DNA of 64,000 nt, from contig NZ_BSTT01000004.1 of assembly GCF_030269685.1 (NCBI RefSeq), forward strand, positions 310,001-374,000, read 5' to 3'. Both the position numbers and the translations under genes were made by a program. This stretch comes from Actinomycetospora sp. NBRC 106378 (GTDB taxonomy: Bacteria; Actinomycetota; Actinomycetes; Mycobacteriales; Pseudonocardiaceae). Positions 47,606 to 56,454 of the stretch are shown one piece after another. Under the pieces are notes generated by a model that made no database searches, was not told where the DNA came from, and was given only the letters and a program-made list of their open reading frames with translations. The stretch's first letter is position 1; each line of letters begins with the position of its first letter.

Positions 47606-49786
47606 TCAGAACGGCGGGTCGTCGTCGTGGGGGTTCGGGGGTTGGTTCTGCTGTCGGCGCCTCCTGCGGTCGAGGTCGTGCAGGGTCTGTCGTTGGGCGT
47701 CGGTGAGGTGCCCGTGTTGGTCGGTGCGTGGCTGCCAGGGCCGCGTGGGGCGGGCTGTGGTGCGGGTGTCGGTGATGCCGTGGTCGAACCGGTCTCGTCC
47801 GACCGGTCGTAGGGGCCGGTAGGGGTCGGGTTCGACGACGTGGTGGGTGCCGGTGGGGGCGGTCCACACGAATCGGCCGGGTCTGGTCTGGCGGACGGTC
47901 CAGCCGGAGGTCGGGTCGTGTTTGCGGACGTGGTCGCCGACGGACAGGGGCCCGAGGTTGTCGGCCTGGGTGGGTCCGCCATAGGTGTGGTCGTGGGTGT
48001 GGTCGATCGGGCAGGCGACGGCGGGGACGGTGCACATCGGGAACCGGCAGGTGCGGTCGCGGGCGTGGATCCAGCGGGTGAGCTCGGCGCCGGGGAACCG
48101 GTGGCCGGCCTCGCGGGTGCTGTGCGCGGGGTGGTCCTCTGGTGGTCGTGCTCTCGCCGCGGCCAGCGCATTCTTGGCGCGGCGGGCGAGTTCGGCCCAG
48201 ATCCCGATCAGTTGCCGCTCGGGGTCGAGGGTGTCGACCTCGCTGGTGTGGGCGGTGAGTTCGACGACCTGGCGCCGGTAGCGGGGGTCCGCGCCGGGCT
48301 GCTGCGGGGCTTTGACCAGCAGGACGTGTTCGAGGGCGCCGTCGGGGTCGTAGAGCAGGACCCGGAACTGGGCGCAGGTTCTCGCCCAGGCGGCGCGGTA
48401 GGCGTCCCAGCCGGTCAACGTGCCGGCGCCGATACGGCCGTGGGCGCGTTGCAGCCCGAGCACGCACGCCAACGTGGTGCGCAGGGTGGCGGGTGGGAAC
48501 ACCAGCCCGCGTTCGGTCCACCGCGCGGCCACGTCCGGCGGCGGCTCGGTGCTCGGCACCCGAGGATCGGGAGTGTCCGGTGGCGGCGGGTCCGGTTCCG
48601 GGTCCCCGGGCTGCCACCCCGGCGGTGAAGCAGTGAGCAAGAGAGTGTCGAGGTCCTCCGCGGTAGCTGCGTCAGGCGCGTGGTCGCTCCCCCGGCCGGC
48701 GTCGGGGCGTTCGTCCGGGCCGCCGTCTTCACGCGGGACGGGCCCGCTGTCCGAGGGACCGCTGTCCGAGGGACCGCTGTCGTCCGGCCCGGCGCCACAG
48801 GGCCCACTGTCGTCGGGGCCTTCGTTCGGACCCTTGTCGTCGGGAGCGTCGGGGCCGCCGTCCGAGGGGCCGTCGGGGCCCTCGTCGTCCGGGTCGTCGT
48901 CGTCCGGGCCGTCGTCCGGGCCGTCGTCCGGGCCGTCGTCCGGCCCGTCATCAGGGTCGGGGAGGTCGTCGAGGTCGGTCAGGTTCCCGACATCATCGGT
49001 GGGGTCGGCGGGGGTGGTGAGGTCGAGGACGACCTGTTCCAATATCGCGAGGTCATCACTGCCGTGCGGGCAGCCGTGCAGCAGCCGCAGATACACCTGG
49101 GCCTGCACCTTCGCCGGCCCCACCGAGTTGCCCGCCGCCTTGAGCTGAGACAGGGCCTCCTCGGCGATCGCGACGATCCGCTCGAACGCCGGCACCGCCA
49201 TCCCGGGATCCAAATCGAGCCCGTGAATCTCCGCCGCCCCCGACGGCGCGATCCGCGTCGACACCCGCGACCGGGCGACCGCCGCGTCGCGGCGGTTCTC
49301 CGCCCCCAGCGGGTCGACGTCCTTCACCGCCGCCGCGATCCGCTGCTGCAGCTCCCACACCCCCAACTTCGGAGCCTGAGACAGAAGCGCATCGACCACC
49401 ACCGTGGCCTGCTCGTCGGTCACATCCCGCAACCCGGCGACGAACACCGCGGCCTTGGCGTGCTCCACCCGGCCCTCCCGCATCGCCTCCCCCAGCCGCG
49501 GGAGCCGCTCCAGGGCACCCTGCGCGGTCTCCAGGCGAGAGGCGGCCATCGCCACCGACCACCCCAGCCGGGCGGCGATCACCCGCGGATCCGGCTCCGG
49601 CCACCGCTGCAGCGTGTCCGCGCGGGCCCGGGCCGTCTCCAGCATCCAGCACGCCCGCCGCCACTCGTCGTGCACCATCCGGGCCTGCCAGGCCACCAGC
49701 CCGGCCTCGCACTCCTGCCCCACCGCAGCCCGCGGGTCGGCGAACGGCACGCCGGGCAGCGGGGTGTCGAACACCCCGTCGCCCAC
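47606..49786 (-). CDS. DUF222/HNH endonuclease (13E12 repeat family)
   Basis: The 726-residue protein has an N-terminal DUF222 domain (about 20-250), a long acidic Pro/Gly/Asp linker with D-D-G-P repeats (about 285-395) and a C-terminal HNH nuclease (CRFPMC ... IDHTHDHTYGGPTQADNLG ... KHD). Such genes are multicopy in mycobacteria and Pseudonocardiaceae (13E12 family), where some are LexA-regulated. GTG 49786 is chosen: GGAGGCGGGG lies 6 bases upstream, whereas the longer start at 49831 would place the LexA box inside the coding region. Its role in DNA damage is unknown. Confidence 0.85.
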   Translation of the reverse strand: MGDGVFDTPLPGVPFADPRAAVGQECEAGLVAWQARMVHDEWRRACWMLETARARADTLQRWPEPDPRVIAARLGWSVAMAASRLETAQGALERLPRLGEAMREGRVEHAKAAVFVAGLRDVTDEQATVVVDALLSQAPKLGVWELQQRIAAAVKDVDPLGAENRRDAAVARSRVSTRIAPSGAAEIHGLDLDPGMAVPAFERIVAIAEEALSQLKAAGNSVGPAKVQAQVYLRLLHGCPHGSDDLAILEQVVLDLTTPADPTDDVGNLTDLDDLPDPDDGPDDGPDDGPDDGPDDDDPDDEGPDGPSDGGPDAPDDKGPNEGPDDSGPCGAGPDDSGPSDSGPSDSGPVPREDGGPDERPDAGRGSDHAPDAATAEDLDTLLLTASPPGWQPGDPEPDPPPPDTPDPRVPSTEPPPDVAARWTERGLVFPPATLRTTLACVLGLQRAHGRIGAGTLTGWDAYRAAWARTCAQFRVLLYDPDGALEHVLLVKAPQQPGADPRYRRQVVELTAHTSEVDTLDPERQLIGIWAELARRAKNALAAARARPPEDHPAHSTREAGHRFPGAELTRWIHARDRTCRFPMCTVPAVACPIDHTHDHTYGGPTQADNLGPLSVGDHVRKHDPTSGWTVRQTRPGRFVWTAPTGTHHVVEPDPYRPLRPVGRDRFDHGITDTRTTARPTRPWQPRTDQHGHLTDAQRQTLHDLDRRRRRQQNQPPNPHDDDPPF
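48903..48950 (-). repeat. 12-base tandem repeats encoding DDGP
   Basis: Four near-identical gggccgtcgtcc-type units (plus strand) give D-D-G-P repeats in the linker of the HNH protein. The identity points to recent slippage; the number of units is likely to vary between strains. Confidence 0.8.
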
Positions 49787-49813
49787 CGCGAACCCCGCCT
49801 CCACCGCCACGAC

Positions 49814-49829
49814 TCGAACTGTAGTTCGC
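49814..49829. promoter_or_regulatory. LexA (SOS) box upstream of the DUF222-HNH gene
   Basis: TCGAACTGTAGTTCGC matches the actinobacterial LexA consensus TCGAAC-N4-GTTCGA at 11 of 12 positions. It lies 27 bases upstream of the preferred start (49786). Mycobacterial 13E12 genes are known LexA targets, which supports the call. Confidence 0.7.
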
Positions 49830-50003
49830 ACCCCCGACGGTCACCGGCAGCCCGAAAGCACCCGACGCCACGGCCGCCCACACGAGAGGCACACCAGGCA
49901 GGAATCCAGCCCCAGAAACCTGCCCCACGTGACACTCGCGGCCGTGGAAGCCGGCGAAACCGCGCGATCACGAAGTGATCACGAACGGACCGGGCAACTG
50001 CCG

Positions 50004-52610
50004 CTACCCCGGCCCACCCACCAGTTCCCGTAGCTGGGCGAACAGCTCCCCACGGCTGGTCGAGCCGAGCCGTTGACGAATCCGCGCGACGTGGTGCTCG
50101 ACGGTCTTCGCGGAGATGTAGAGCTGCGCGCCGATCTGCTTGTGGGTGAGCCCGGCGAGCACGAGACGCGCGACCTCGCGCTCCCGGTCGGAGAGCGCGA
50201 CCTCCCCGCCCTCGCCGACCAGACCCGACGTCGGGACGGCCTCCGCACCGTCCGGCGCCGGACGGCCCGAGTCCGCGAGGGAGCGGGCACAGGCCAGCAG
50301 GGTCGCCATGGCCCGGCGGTCGCGCGTGCGGATGGCGGCCTCGCCGGCGAGCCGCGCGCCGTCCCACGTCCACCCGAGCCGGTGCAGCCCCCGCGCCGCA
50401 CTCTCGACCGCGGCCGCGTCGACCTCGCCCGCCAGCGCGGCCAGCCACACCTCGGCGCAGCGGGTCAGCGCGCCTGCCAGCACCGACGAGGGCGCCACCG
50501 CGCGCAGGGCCTCCAGCTGTCGTTCCGCCTCGGGCACGTCGTCCGCGGTCACCGCGGCGGCCAGGGCGTACCAGCTGGTGGTCGCCCGCCAGAGCGGCGG
50601 ATCGCCCAACGAGGTCAGCAGCGCGTCCGCCGCGTCCCACGCCACCCGCACCGCGGAGCGCTCCCGCAACCGGGCGGCGCCCACGAGGAGCTCCCCCAGC
50701 GGGAGGAGCACGAACAGGTCGACCGGGTGGCGCACGAGCGCTTCCCGCGCCCGGCCCCACGCGGCCTTCAGCCCGGCCGAGTCCCCGGTGCGGCGGGCGA
50801 CCCCGATCTCGAGGGCCGCGGCGGGGAGTTCGTCCCGTGGCTCCAGCGGACCGCCCGAGCGGGCGGCGGCCACGTGCTCCCGCAGCCCGGCGACGTCGCC
50901 GCGCACCATGGCCACCCAGGCGAGCAGCAGCTGGTGGCGCGGGCCGAGCGCCGGTCCGCCGGACGTGGTCTCCACCGCCCGCCGCAGCACGGACTCGGCG
51001 ACATCGATCTCGCCCGCGTGCAGGGCGACGAGCGCGGCCAGGGCGGACGGCGAGTCGGGCAGGAGGACACCCGTCCCGAGGGGTTCGAGCAGCGACGCCG
51101 CCCGGGTGAGCTCGGAGAGGGCGGCCGAGGCCGCGCCGGGGTCGGGCCGCAGCGACGTCAGGATCCCCTCGGCGGTGAGCGCCGTCGCGGACCGGACGGT
51201 GGTGGACCCGACCGCCACCCCGTCCGCGGGGAGGGCGGCCCGCTCCCGGTCCCCGTTCCCGACGAGGCCCGGTGCGGCCCACGCGCGCAGGCCCGGCTCC
51301 TCCGCCAGCATCTCGGCGGCCCGGCGGCCCATGCCGCGGTGGGCCATCACGGTGGCGACGACCGTGACGGCCCGGGCGCGGTCCCGGTCGTCGGCGGCCG
51401 CGGTGAGCGGGTCGGCCAGGCGCAGGGCGGTGTCCAGATCCCCGGCGAGGGCCGCCGCCTCCGCCCGGCGCAGGACGACCGACTCCGGCGGCGCCCCGGC
51501 GGCCACCGCGTCCGCGTAGAGCGCGACCGCGAGGTGCGGGGCGGAGGCCAGGGCCTCGTCGCCCGCGGCCGTGAACACCCGCGGCAGATCGCCGCCACGC
51601 AGCCCGGAGCCGAGCAGTCGCCGGGCGGGCCCGAGGACGGAGGCGCCGCGCGCGAGTGCCTGCTCGGCGATGCGGCGCTCGAGGTCGAGGCGCTCGTCGG
51701 CGGCGGCGAGGCGGACGAGGCTGCGCCGCGCCAGCGGGGGCACGCCCTCCCGGGGCGCCCCGAGCTCGGCGGGTGCGTCCGGCGCGGGGAGCAGCAGCCC
51801 ACTCGCCCGCGCCCGTTCACGCCGGTCCTCGAGGGTGGTGCGGTCGATCCCGAGGACCTCCGCGAGCGGCGCGGGCACCCGCGGTCCGCCGACCGCGAGG
51901 GCCAGCAGCAGCCGGCGGGTCCCGTCGTCGAGACCCCCCACCTCGTGCCGGAGCAGGTCGAGCACCCCGTGCGGCACCTCCTGCGACCCGCGCTCGGCGG
52001 CGGCCGACACGGCGCGCGTGCCGGCGTCGCGGATCTGCGTGACGAGGCGGTCGACGACCGCGGGGGAGCCCCCGGACAGCCGGCGCAGCGTGGTCGCGAG
52101 AGCCGGTGGGCACCGGGAGCCGAGCAGGGCCGACGCGCGGTCGCCGGTCCCCGCCACCGTCAGTGGTTCGAGGGCCACGGGCGCCCGGTCCCGGCCAAGC
52201 GCGAGCCACAGCGTCGACAGCGCCCGGGGGCAGGGCCACGGGCGGGCGGTGACCACGAGCCGGGCGTCGGGATCGTCGGCGACGTCGTTGAGCTCCGCGA
52301 GCGTGGCCGCGTCGAGCGCGTGCGCGTCGTCGACGAGCAGCAGCGCGTCCTCGTCGGAGGGGAAGGGGACGGTGTCCCCGGAGCGGATGCGCCGGGTCGT
52401 GACCCCCCGCCGTCGGGCCGAGCGGACGAGCGCGGAGAGCACGGCGCTCTTGCCCGATCCGCCCGGCCCGACGACGGCGGCCGTGAGCGGCGCGCGGGGA
52501 TCGGCGCGGTGCGCTGCCAGCAGCGCCACCGCACCCGGCAGGCCCGCGACCATCGGATCGCGCGCCGCCTCGACCTCCTCGCCCCCCACCGCCCGCAACC
52601 GCCCCGGCAT
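50004..52610 (-). CDS. Large LuxR-type transcriptional regulator with N-terminal ATPase (LAL/IniR-like)
   Basis: This 868-residue regulator has a P-loop GPGGSGKSAVLSAL (about residue 49), a Walker B LLLVDDAHALD (about 92), a long helical (TPR-like) middle and a C-terminal LuxR helix-turn-helix (about 800-865; LSDREREVARLVLAGLTHKQ and ISAKTVEHHVARI). It fits the MalT/LAL class that integrates a small-molecule signal with ATP. M. tuberculosis IniR, which controls iniBAC, has this type of layout; a link to the ini-like operon about 4 kb away is conjecture. The divergent lutABC operon is an alternative target. ATG 52610 precedes the fold directly. Confidence 0.85.
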   Translation of the reverse strand: MPGRLRAVGGEEVEAARDPMVAGLPGAVALLAAHRADPRAPLTAAVVGPGGSGKSAVLSALVRSARRRGVTTRRIRSGDTVPFPSDEDALLLVDDAHALDAATLAELNDVADDPDARLVVTARPWPCPRALSTLWLALGRDRAPVALEPLTVAGTGDRASALLGSRCPPALATTLRRLSGGSPAVVDRLVTQIRDAGTRAVSAAAERGSQEVPHGVLDLLRHEVGGLDDGTRRLLLALAVGGPRVPAPLAEVLGIDRTTLEDRRERARASGLLLPAPDAPAELGAPREGVPPLARRSLVRLAAADERLDLERRIAEQALARGASVLGPARRLLGSGLRGGDLPRVFTAAGDEALASAPHLAVALYADAVAAGAPPESVVLRRAEAAALAGDLDTALRLADPLTAAADDRDRARAVTVVATVMAHRGMGRRAAEMLAEEPGLRAWAAPGLVGNGDRERAALPADGVAVGSTTVRSATALTAEGILTSLRPDPGAASAALSELTRAASLLEPLGTGVLLPDSPSALAALVALHAGEIDVAESVLRRAVETTSGGPALGPRHQLLLAWVAMVRGDVAGLREHVAAARSGGPLEPRDELPAAALEIGVARRTGDSAGLKAAWGRAREALVRHPVDLFVLLPLGELLVGAARLRERSAVRVAWDAADALLTSLGDPPLWRATTSWYALAAAVTADDVPEAERQLEALRAVAPSSVLAGALTRCAEVWLAALAGEVDAAAVESAARGLHRLGWTWDGARLAGEAAIRTRDRRAMATLLACARSLADSGRPAPDGAEAVPTSGLVGEGGEVALSDREREVARLVLAGLTHKQIGAQLYISAKTVEHHVARIRQRLGSTSRGELFAQLRELVGGPG

Positions 52611-52627
52611 CGTCAGGACTCCTGACG
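52611..52627. promoter_or_regulatory. Inverted repeat CGTCAGGA-c-TCCTGACG at the LuxR gene start
   Basis: A perfect 8-bp inverted repeat with one central base abuts the ATG at 52610. It could be an autoregulatory operator or a structure that blocks the ribosome-binding site of the LuxR-type gene. Confidence 0.45.
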
Positions 52628-52726
52628 ACGAGTCGCGCAGCCCGGTCCCACAGCGAGGCACCGGATCTCCGACATGCGACGGATTGTCGACGCCCTCGGG
52701 AGGCGGCGGAACCGATCACGGCACAG

Positions 52727-52753
52727 TGCAGTAGTCGGACTTCGACTACTGCA
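52727..52753. promoter_or_regulatory. 27-bp dyad in the LuxR/lutABC divergent region
   Basis: TGCAGTAGTCG and CGACTACTGCA form a perfect 11-bp inverted repeat around the 5-base spacer gactt. It sits about 97 bases before lutA and 117 before the LuxR-type gene, in the 239-base divergent promoter region, an ideal operator location. It is AT-richer than its surroundings. The factor could be the LuxR-type regulator itself or an unlinked GntR/LutR-type repressor. Confidence 0.55.
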
Positions 52754-52849
52754 TCGCGCAGCGTGACGCCCCGACCACGGGGGGCGCCACACGGACGGAG
52801 CGGGCAGACTCGGACACCACCACCACCCGACGTCGGGAAGGACCCGCCC

Positions 52850-53638
52850 ATGCGGATCGCCGTCGTCGCGACCTGCCTCGGGGACGCGATGTTCCCCCAG
52901 GCCCCCATCGCGACCGTGCAGCTGCTCGAACGGCTCGGTCACGACGTCGTCTTCCCGGCCGACCAGACCTGCTGCGGGCAGATGCACGTCAACACCGGCT
53001 ACCTGGACGCGGCGCTGCCGGTGGTGCGCCACCACGTCGAGGTGTTCGGCAAGGCCCTCGACGACGGGGTGGACGCGATCGTCGCGCCCTCGGGATCCTG
53101 CGTGGGATGCGTGCGCCACCAGCACGCGATGGTCGCCCGCCGCGGCGGCGACGAGGGCCTCGCGCGGGCGGCCGAGGCGGGCGCGTCGCGGACCTACGAG
53201 CTCTCCGAGCTGCTCGTCGACGTGCTCGGCGTGACCGACGTCGGCGCCTACTACCCGCACCGCGTGACCTACCACCCGACGTGCCACTCGCTGCGGATGC
53301 TGCGGGTCGGCGACAAGCCGCTGCAGCTGCTGCGGAACGTGCGCGGCCTGCAGCTGGTCGAACTGCCCGACGCCGAGGTCTGCTGCGGCTTCGGTGGCAC
53401 GTTCGCGGTGAAGAACGCCGAGACCTCGACGGCGATGCTCGCGGACAAGATGGCGAACGTGCTGTCGTCGCGGGCCGAGGTGTGCACGGCGGGCGACTCG
53501 TCGTGCCTGATGCACATCGGCGGCGGGCTCTCGCGGCTGCGTTCGGGGGTGCGGACGGTGCACCTGGCCGAGATCCTCGCGAGCACCGACCGGGACGACG
53601 CGTCCACCGACATCGTGTTCGAGGAGGCCTCGCGGTGA
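52850..53638 (+). CDS. lutA: L-lactate oxidation protein LutA (CCG-domain Fe-S subunit)
   Basis: This 262-residue protein has two cysteine-rich CCG domains: TCCGQMHVNTGY (about residue 42) with CVGCVRH, and VCCGFGGTFAVKN (about 180) with CLMHIGGGL. It forms, with LutB and LutC, the LutABC/LldEFG complex that oxidises L-lactate to pyruvate. The ATG at 52850 is preceded by GGAAGGACC. It is the first gene of the operon, overlapping lutB by 4 bases (GTGA). Confidence 0.92.
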   Translation: MRIAVVATCLGDAMFPQAPIATVQLLERLGHDVVFPADQTCCGQMHVNTGYLDAALPVVRHHVEVFGKALDDGVDAIVAPSGSCVGCVRHQHAMVARRGGDEGLARAAEAGASRTYELSELLVDVLGVTDVGAYYPHRVTYHPTCHSLRMLRVGDKPLQLLRNVRGLQLVELPDAEVCCGFGGTFAVKNAETSTAMLADKMANVLSSRAEVCTAGDSSCLMHIGGGLSRLRSGVRTVHLAEILASTDRDDASTDIVFEEASR

Positions 53639-55104
53639 CCGCCGTCGAACTGGGCATGCCCACCGTCGCGGCCGACCCGCACGGGCACCTCCGGGGCACC
53701 GAGTCGTTCCCGAAGGCCGCGCACCACGCGCTCGCCGACACCCAGCTGCGCCGCAACCTGGGGCACGCCACGCGCACGATCCGCGCGAAGCGGGCCGCCG
53801 TCGTCTCCGAGGTCGACGACTGGGAGGAGCTGCGCCGCGCCGGGGAGACGATCAAGGCCGACACCCTGGCGCGCCTGCCCGAGCTGCTGGTGCAGCTCGA
53901 GGAGCAGGTCACCGCGCGCGGCGGCCAGGTCCACTGGGCCCGGGACGCCGAGGAGGCCAACCGGATCGTTGTCGACCTCGTCCGTGGGACGGGCGCCGAC
54001 GAGGTCGTCAAGGTCAAGTCGATGGCCACCCAGGAGACGGGGCTCAACGAGGCCCTGGAGGCCGCCGGGGTCGCGGCGTTCGAGACCGACCTGGCGGAGC
54101 TGATCGTGCAGCTCTCCCACGACCGGCCGTCGCACTTCCTCGTCCCCGCCATTCACCGCAACCGCGCCGAGATCCGCGAGATCTTCCTGCGCGAGATGCC
54201 GGACGTGGACCCCGCGCTCACCGACGAACCCCGGCGGCTCGCCATGGCGGCCCGCGCCCACCTGCGTCGGAAGTTCCTGACGGCGAAGGTGGGCATCTCG
54301 GGCGTCAACTTCGCCGTGGCGGAGACCGGGACGCTCTCGGTGGTCGAGTCCGAGGGCAACGGCCGCATGTGCCTGACGCTGCCGGAGACGCTGATCTCGG
54401 TGATGGGCGTGGAGAAGGTCGTGCCGACGTGGCAGGACCTCGAGGTGTTCCTCCAGCTGCTGCCGCGCTCCTCGACCGGGGAGCGGATGAACCCCTACAC
54501 CTCGACCTGGACCGGCGTGACCCCGGGCGACGGGCCGCAGACCTTCCACCTCGTGCTGCTCGACAACGGCCGCTCGAACGTCCTCGCCTCGCCCGACGGC
54601 CGGCAGGCCCTGCACTGCATCCGCTGCTCGGCGTGCCTGAACGTCTGCCCGGTCTACGAGCGCACCGGCGGACACGCGTACGGCTCGATCTACCCCGGGC
54701 CGATCGGTGCGGTGCTCTCCCCGCAGCTCACCGGCATCTCCGGGACCGACGACGTCAACGCCTCGCTGCCCTACGCCTCCTCGCTCTGCGGGGCGTGCTT
54801 CGACGCGTGCCCGGTGCGGATCGACATCCCGCACCTGCTCGTCCAGCAGCGGGCCGCCGCCGTCGCGGCGCACACCCGGCCGACCGGCCAGGACCTGACG
54901 ATGCAGGCCATGGCGATCGCGATGACCACGCCGGGACGGTTCAAGCTCGCGGAGAAGGCGCTCGGGCTCGGGCGGGTCCTCGCCGGGAAGAAGGGCCGGA
55001 TCACCGGGCTGCCGTGGCCGATGTCGGGCTGGACGAACGCCCGCGACCTGCCGGCGCCGCCGGCGGAGACGTTCCGCCAGTGGTGGGAGAGGACGCACCG
55101 GTGA
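53635..55104 (+). CDS. lutB: L-lactate oxidation iron-sulfur protein LutB
   Basis: This 489-residue subunit has an N-terminal LutB/LUD region (about 60-300; VKVKSMATQETGLNEAL and FAVAETGTLSVVESEGNGRM) and two 4Fe-4S sites: CIRCSACLNVCPVY (about 325) and CGACFDACPVRIDIP (about 388). It passes electrons from lactate oxidation, probably to the quinone pool. GTG 53635 overlaps the lutA stop; its own stop overlaps lutC (GTGA). Confidence 0.93.
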   Translation: MTAVELGMPTVAADPHGHLRGTESFPKAAHHALADTQLRRNLGHATRTIRAKRAAVVSEVDDWEELRRAGETIKADTLARLPELLVQLEEQVTARGGQVHWARDAEEANRIVVDLVRGTGADEVVKVKSMATQETGLNEALEAAGVAAFETDLAELIVQLSHDRPSHFLVPAIHRNRAEIREIFLREMPDVDPALTDEPRRLAMAARAHLRRKFLTAKVGISGVNFAVAETGTLSVVESEGNGRMCLTLPETLISVMGVEKVVPTWQDLEVFLQLLPRSSTGERMNPYTSTWTGVTPGDGPQTFHLVLLDNGRSNVLASPDGRQALHCIRCSACLNVCPVYERTGGHAYGSIYPGPIGAVLSPQLTGISGTDDVNASLPYASSLCGACFDACPVRIDIPHLLVQQRAAAVAAHTRPTGQDLTMQAMAIAMTTPGRFKLAEKALGLGRVLAGKKGRITGLPWPMSGWTNARDLPAPPAETFRQWWERTHR

Positions 55105-55736
55105 ACGCCCGTGAGGAGGTCCTCGCCCGGCTGCGGTCCGCGAGCGTGGCCGGCAACCCGGCCACACCCGTCGTCGTGACCCGGGAGTACGCGACGACGG
55201 GTCAGCTCGCGCCGGGCAGCGCGGAGGTGCTCGCGCGGCTCGACGAGACGCTGACCGACTACAAGGCGACGGTCACGCGCGTGGCCACGACGGACGACGT
55301 GCCGGGTGCGGTGGCGGCGTTCCTCGGCGGGGCCCGCACGGTGGTCGTGCCGTCGGGGCTGCCGGAGGCGTGGCTCGCCGCGTACGACGGCGAGGTGCGG
55401 CGCGACGGTCCGCCGCTGTCGGTCGACGAGCTCGACGCGGTGGACGCCGTCGTCACGGGCGCGGCCGTCGCGATCGCCGACACCGGGACGTTCGTGCTCG
55501 CCTCCGCCGCCTCCGACCAGGGCCGCCGCGCGATCACGCTGGTCCCCGACCACCACGTGTGCGTCATCCGCGCGGCCGACGTCGTGTGCTCGGTGCCGGA
55601 GGCGGTCACGCGGCTCGACCCCTCGGCGCCGCTGACCTTCGTGTCCGGCCCGTCGGCGACCTCGGACATCGAGCTCGACCGGGTCGAGGGCGTGCACGGC
55701 CCGCGCCGGCTCGACGTGGTGCTCGTCGGTCCCTGA
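55101..55736 (+). CDS. lutC: L-lactate oxidation protein LutC (LUD domain)
   Basis: This 211-residue LUD-domain protein contains VVVPSGLPEAWL, the AIADTGTFVLASA strand shared with LutB, and VPDHHVCVIRAADVV. LutC completes the three-gene lactate-utilisation complex. Start GTG 55101 overlaps the lutB stop by 4 bases. No lactate permease gene is present in the window. The operon ends here: a convergent toxin gene begins 47 bases later. Confidence 0.92.
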   Translation: MNAREEVLARLRSASVAGNPATPVVVTREYATTGQLAPGSAEVLARLDETLTDYKATVTRVATTDDVPGAVAAFLGGARTVVVPSGLPEAWLAAYDGEVRRDGPPLSVDELDAVDAVVTGAAVAIADTGTFVLASAASDQGRRAITLVPDHHVCVIRAADVVCSVPEAVTRLDPSAPLTFVSGPSATSDIELDRVEGVHGPRRLDVVLVGP

Positions 55737-55782
55737 CCGACGCGACGGAGCCGGACTCTCCCGGGACGCTCGGCGGTCGCCG

Positions 55783-56031
55783 TCAGACCCAGGAGAGCTG
55801 GAGCAGCGAGACGAGTCGATCGCGGTCGACGACGCCGTAGACGAGTTGGGCCCGTTCGCGCTCGCCGAACCCGACCACGCGCAGCCCCCGCGGGTTGCTC
55901 GGGACGAGGGGCGTCCCGACGGACCAAGGCGCGAGCTCGAGGGCGGTACGCAGCTCCGCCATCGCTGGAAGAAGCTCCGCCGGCAGCGCGGCGACCGCCT
56001 CACGTACGGCGTCGTCGGCGACGACGTACAC
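55783..56031 (-). CDS. RelE/ParE-like toxin
   Basis: This 82-residue protein has the length and C-terminal strands of RelE-like mRNA interferases (GLRVVGFGERERAQLVYGVV then VSLLQLSWV), with a helical N-terminus (VREAVAALPAELLPAMAEL). Catalytic residues of this branch are poorly conserved, so activity is not certain. It starts at GTG 56031, immediately after the stop of the DUF6247 gene, the usual antitoxin-first order. Confidence 0.7.
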   Translation of the reverse strand: MYVVADDAVREAVAALPAELLPAMAELRTALELAPWSVGTPLVPSNPRGLRVVGFGERERAQLVYGVVDRDRLVSLLQLSWV

Positions 56032-56352
56032 CTACAGGCCGGCTTTGGTCAGCGTCGTCTGCCAAGGCTCGTCCTCCGGCGAGGGTTCGCCGGTTGCGAG
56101 CTCCGCCGCGGCTCGCATCGTGCGACGGAAGGCGGCCGGGTCGGTCTCCAGGATGGCGATTCGACGGAAATCCTCGACGACCGTGTAGACCGGTTCGAGC
56201 TCGAAGGTGCTCCGAGCAGTGTCGATCGCGGCCCGGTAGGCGTCATCGAAGCGCGCTGCGAGCTCGGGGGAGAGCCACTCGCGGACCGTGCGAGGTGAAG
56301 CTCCCTGCAGGAGAGGGTGAGGCTCTGGTTCCGGGCTCGGGGCAACGCTCAC
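56032..56352 (-). CDS. DUF6247 antitoxin-like protein
   Basis: This 106-residue protein belongs to the DUF6247 family (GASPRTVREWLSPELAARFD, AYRAAIDTARSTFELEPVY, VVEDFRRIAILETDPAAFRR), which is typically encoded upstream of RelE-like toxins. Its stop abuts the toxin start with no spacer. GTG 56352 is taken as the start; ATG 56376 is an alternative. The antitoxin presumably neutralises the toxin and represses the pair. Confidence 0.75.
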   Translation of the reverse strand: MSVAPSPEPEPHPLLQGASPRTVREWLSPELAARFDDAYRAAIDTARSTFELEPVYTVVEDFRRIAILETDPAAFRRTMRAAAELATGEPSPEDEPWQTTLTKAGL

Positions 56353-56454
56353 GTGAGCACCGTAGCGGCAACCCATCGACGAGCCGGCCCTTCGCACGAC
56401 CATACGAGGCAGGCCAGCGGCCGTGGTGCGACCAACGGTATCTGGGCGGCAGGC

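Noticed and set aside
48903-48950. CRISPR-like array
   Set aside because: Units are contiguous 12-mers without spacers and lie inside the HNH coding sequence as D-D-G-P repeats.
47606-49786. Group II intron or mobile homing element suggested by the HNH domain
   Set aside because: The domain belongs to a DUF222-HNH protein of the 13E12 type; no reverse transcriptase, intron ends or target-site duplication are visible.
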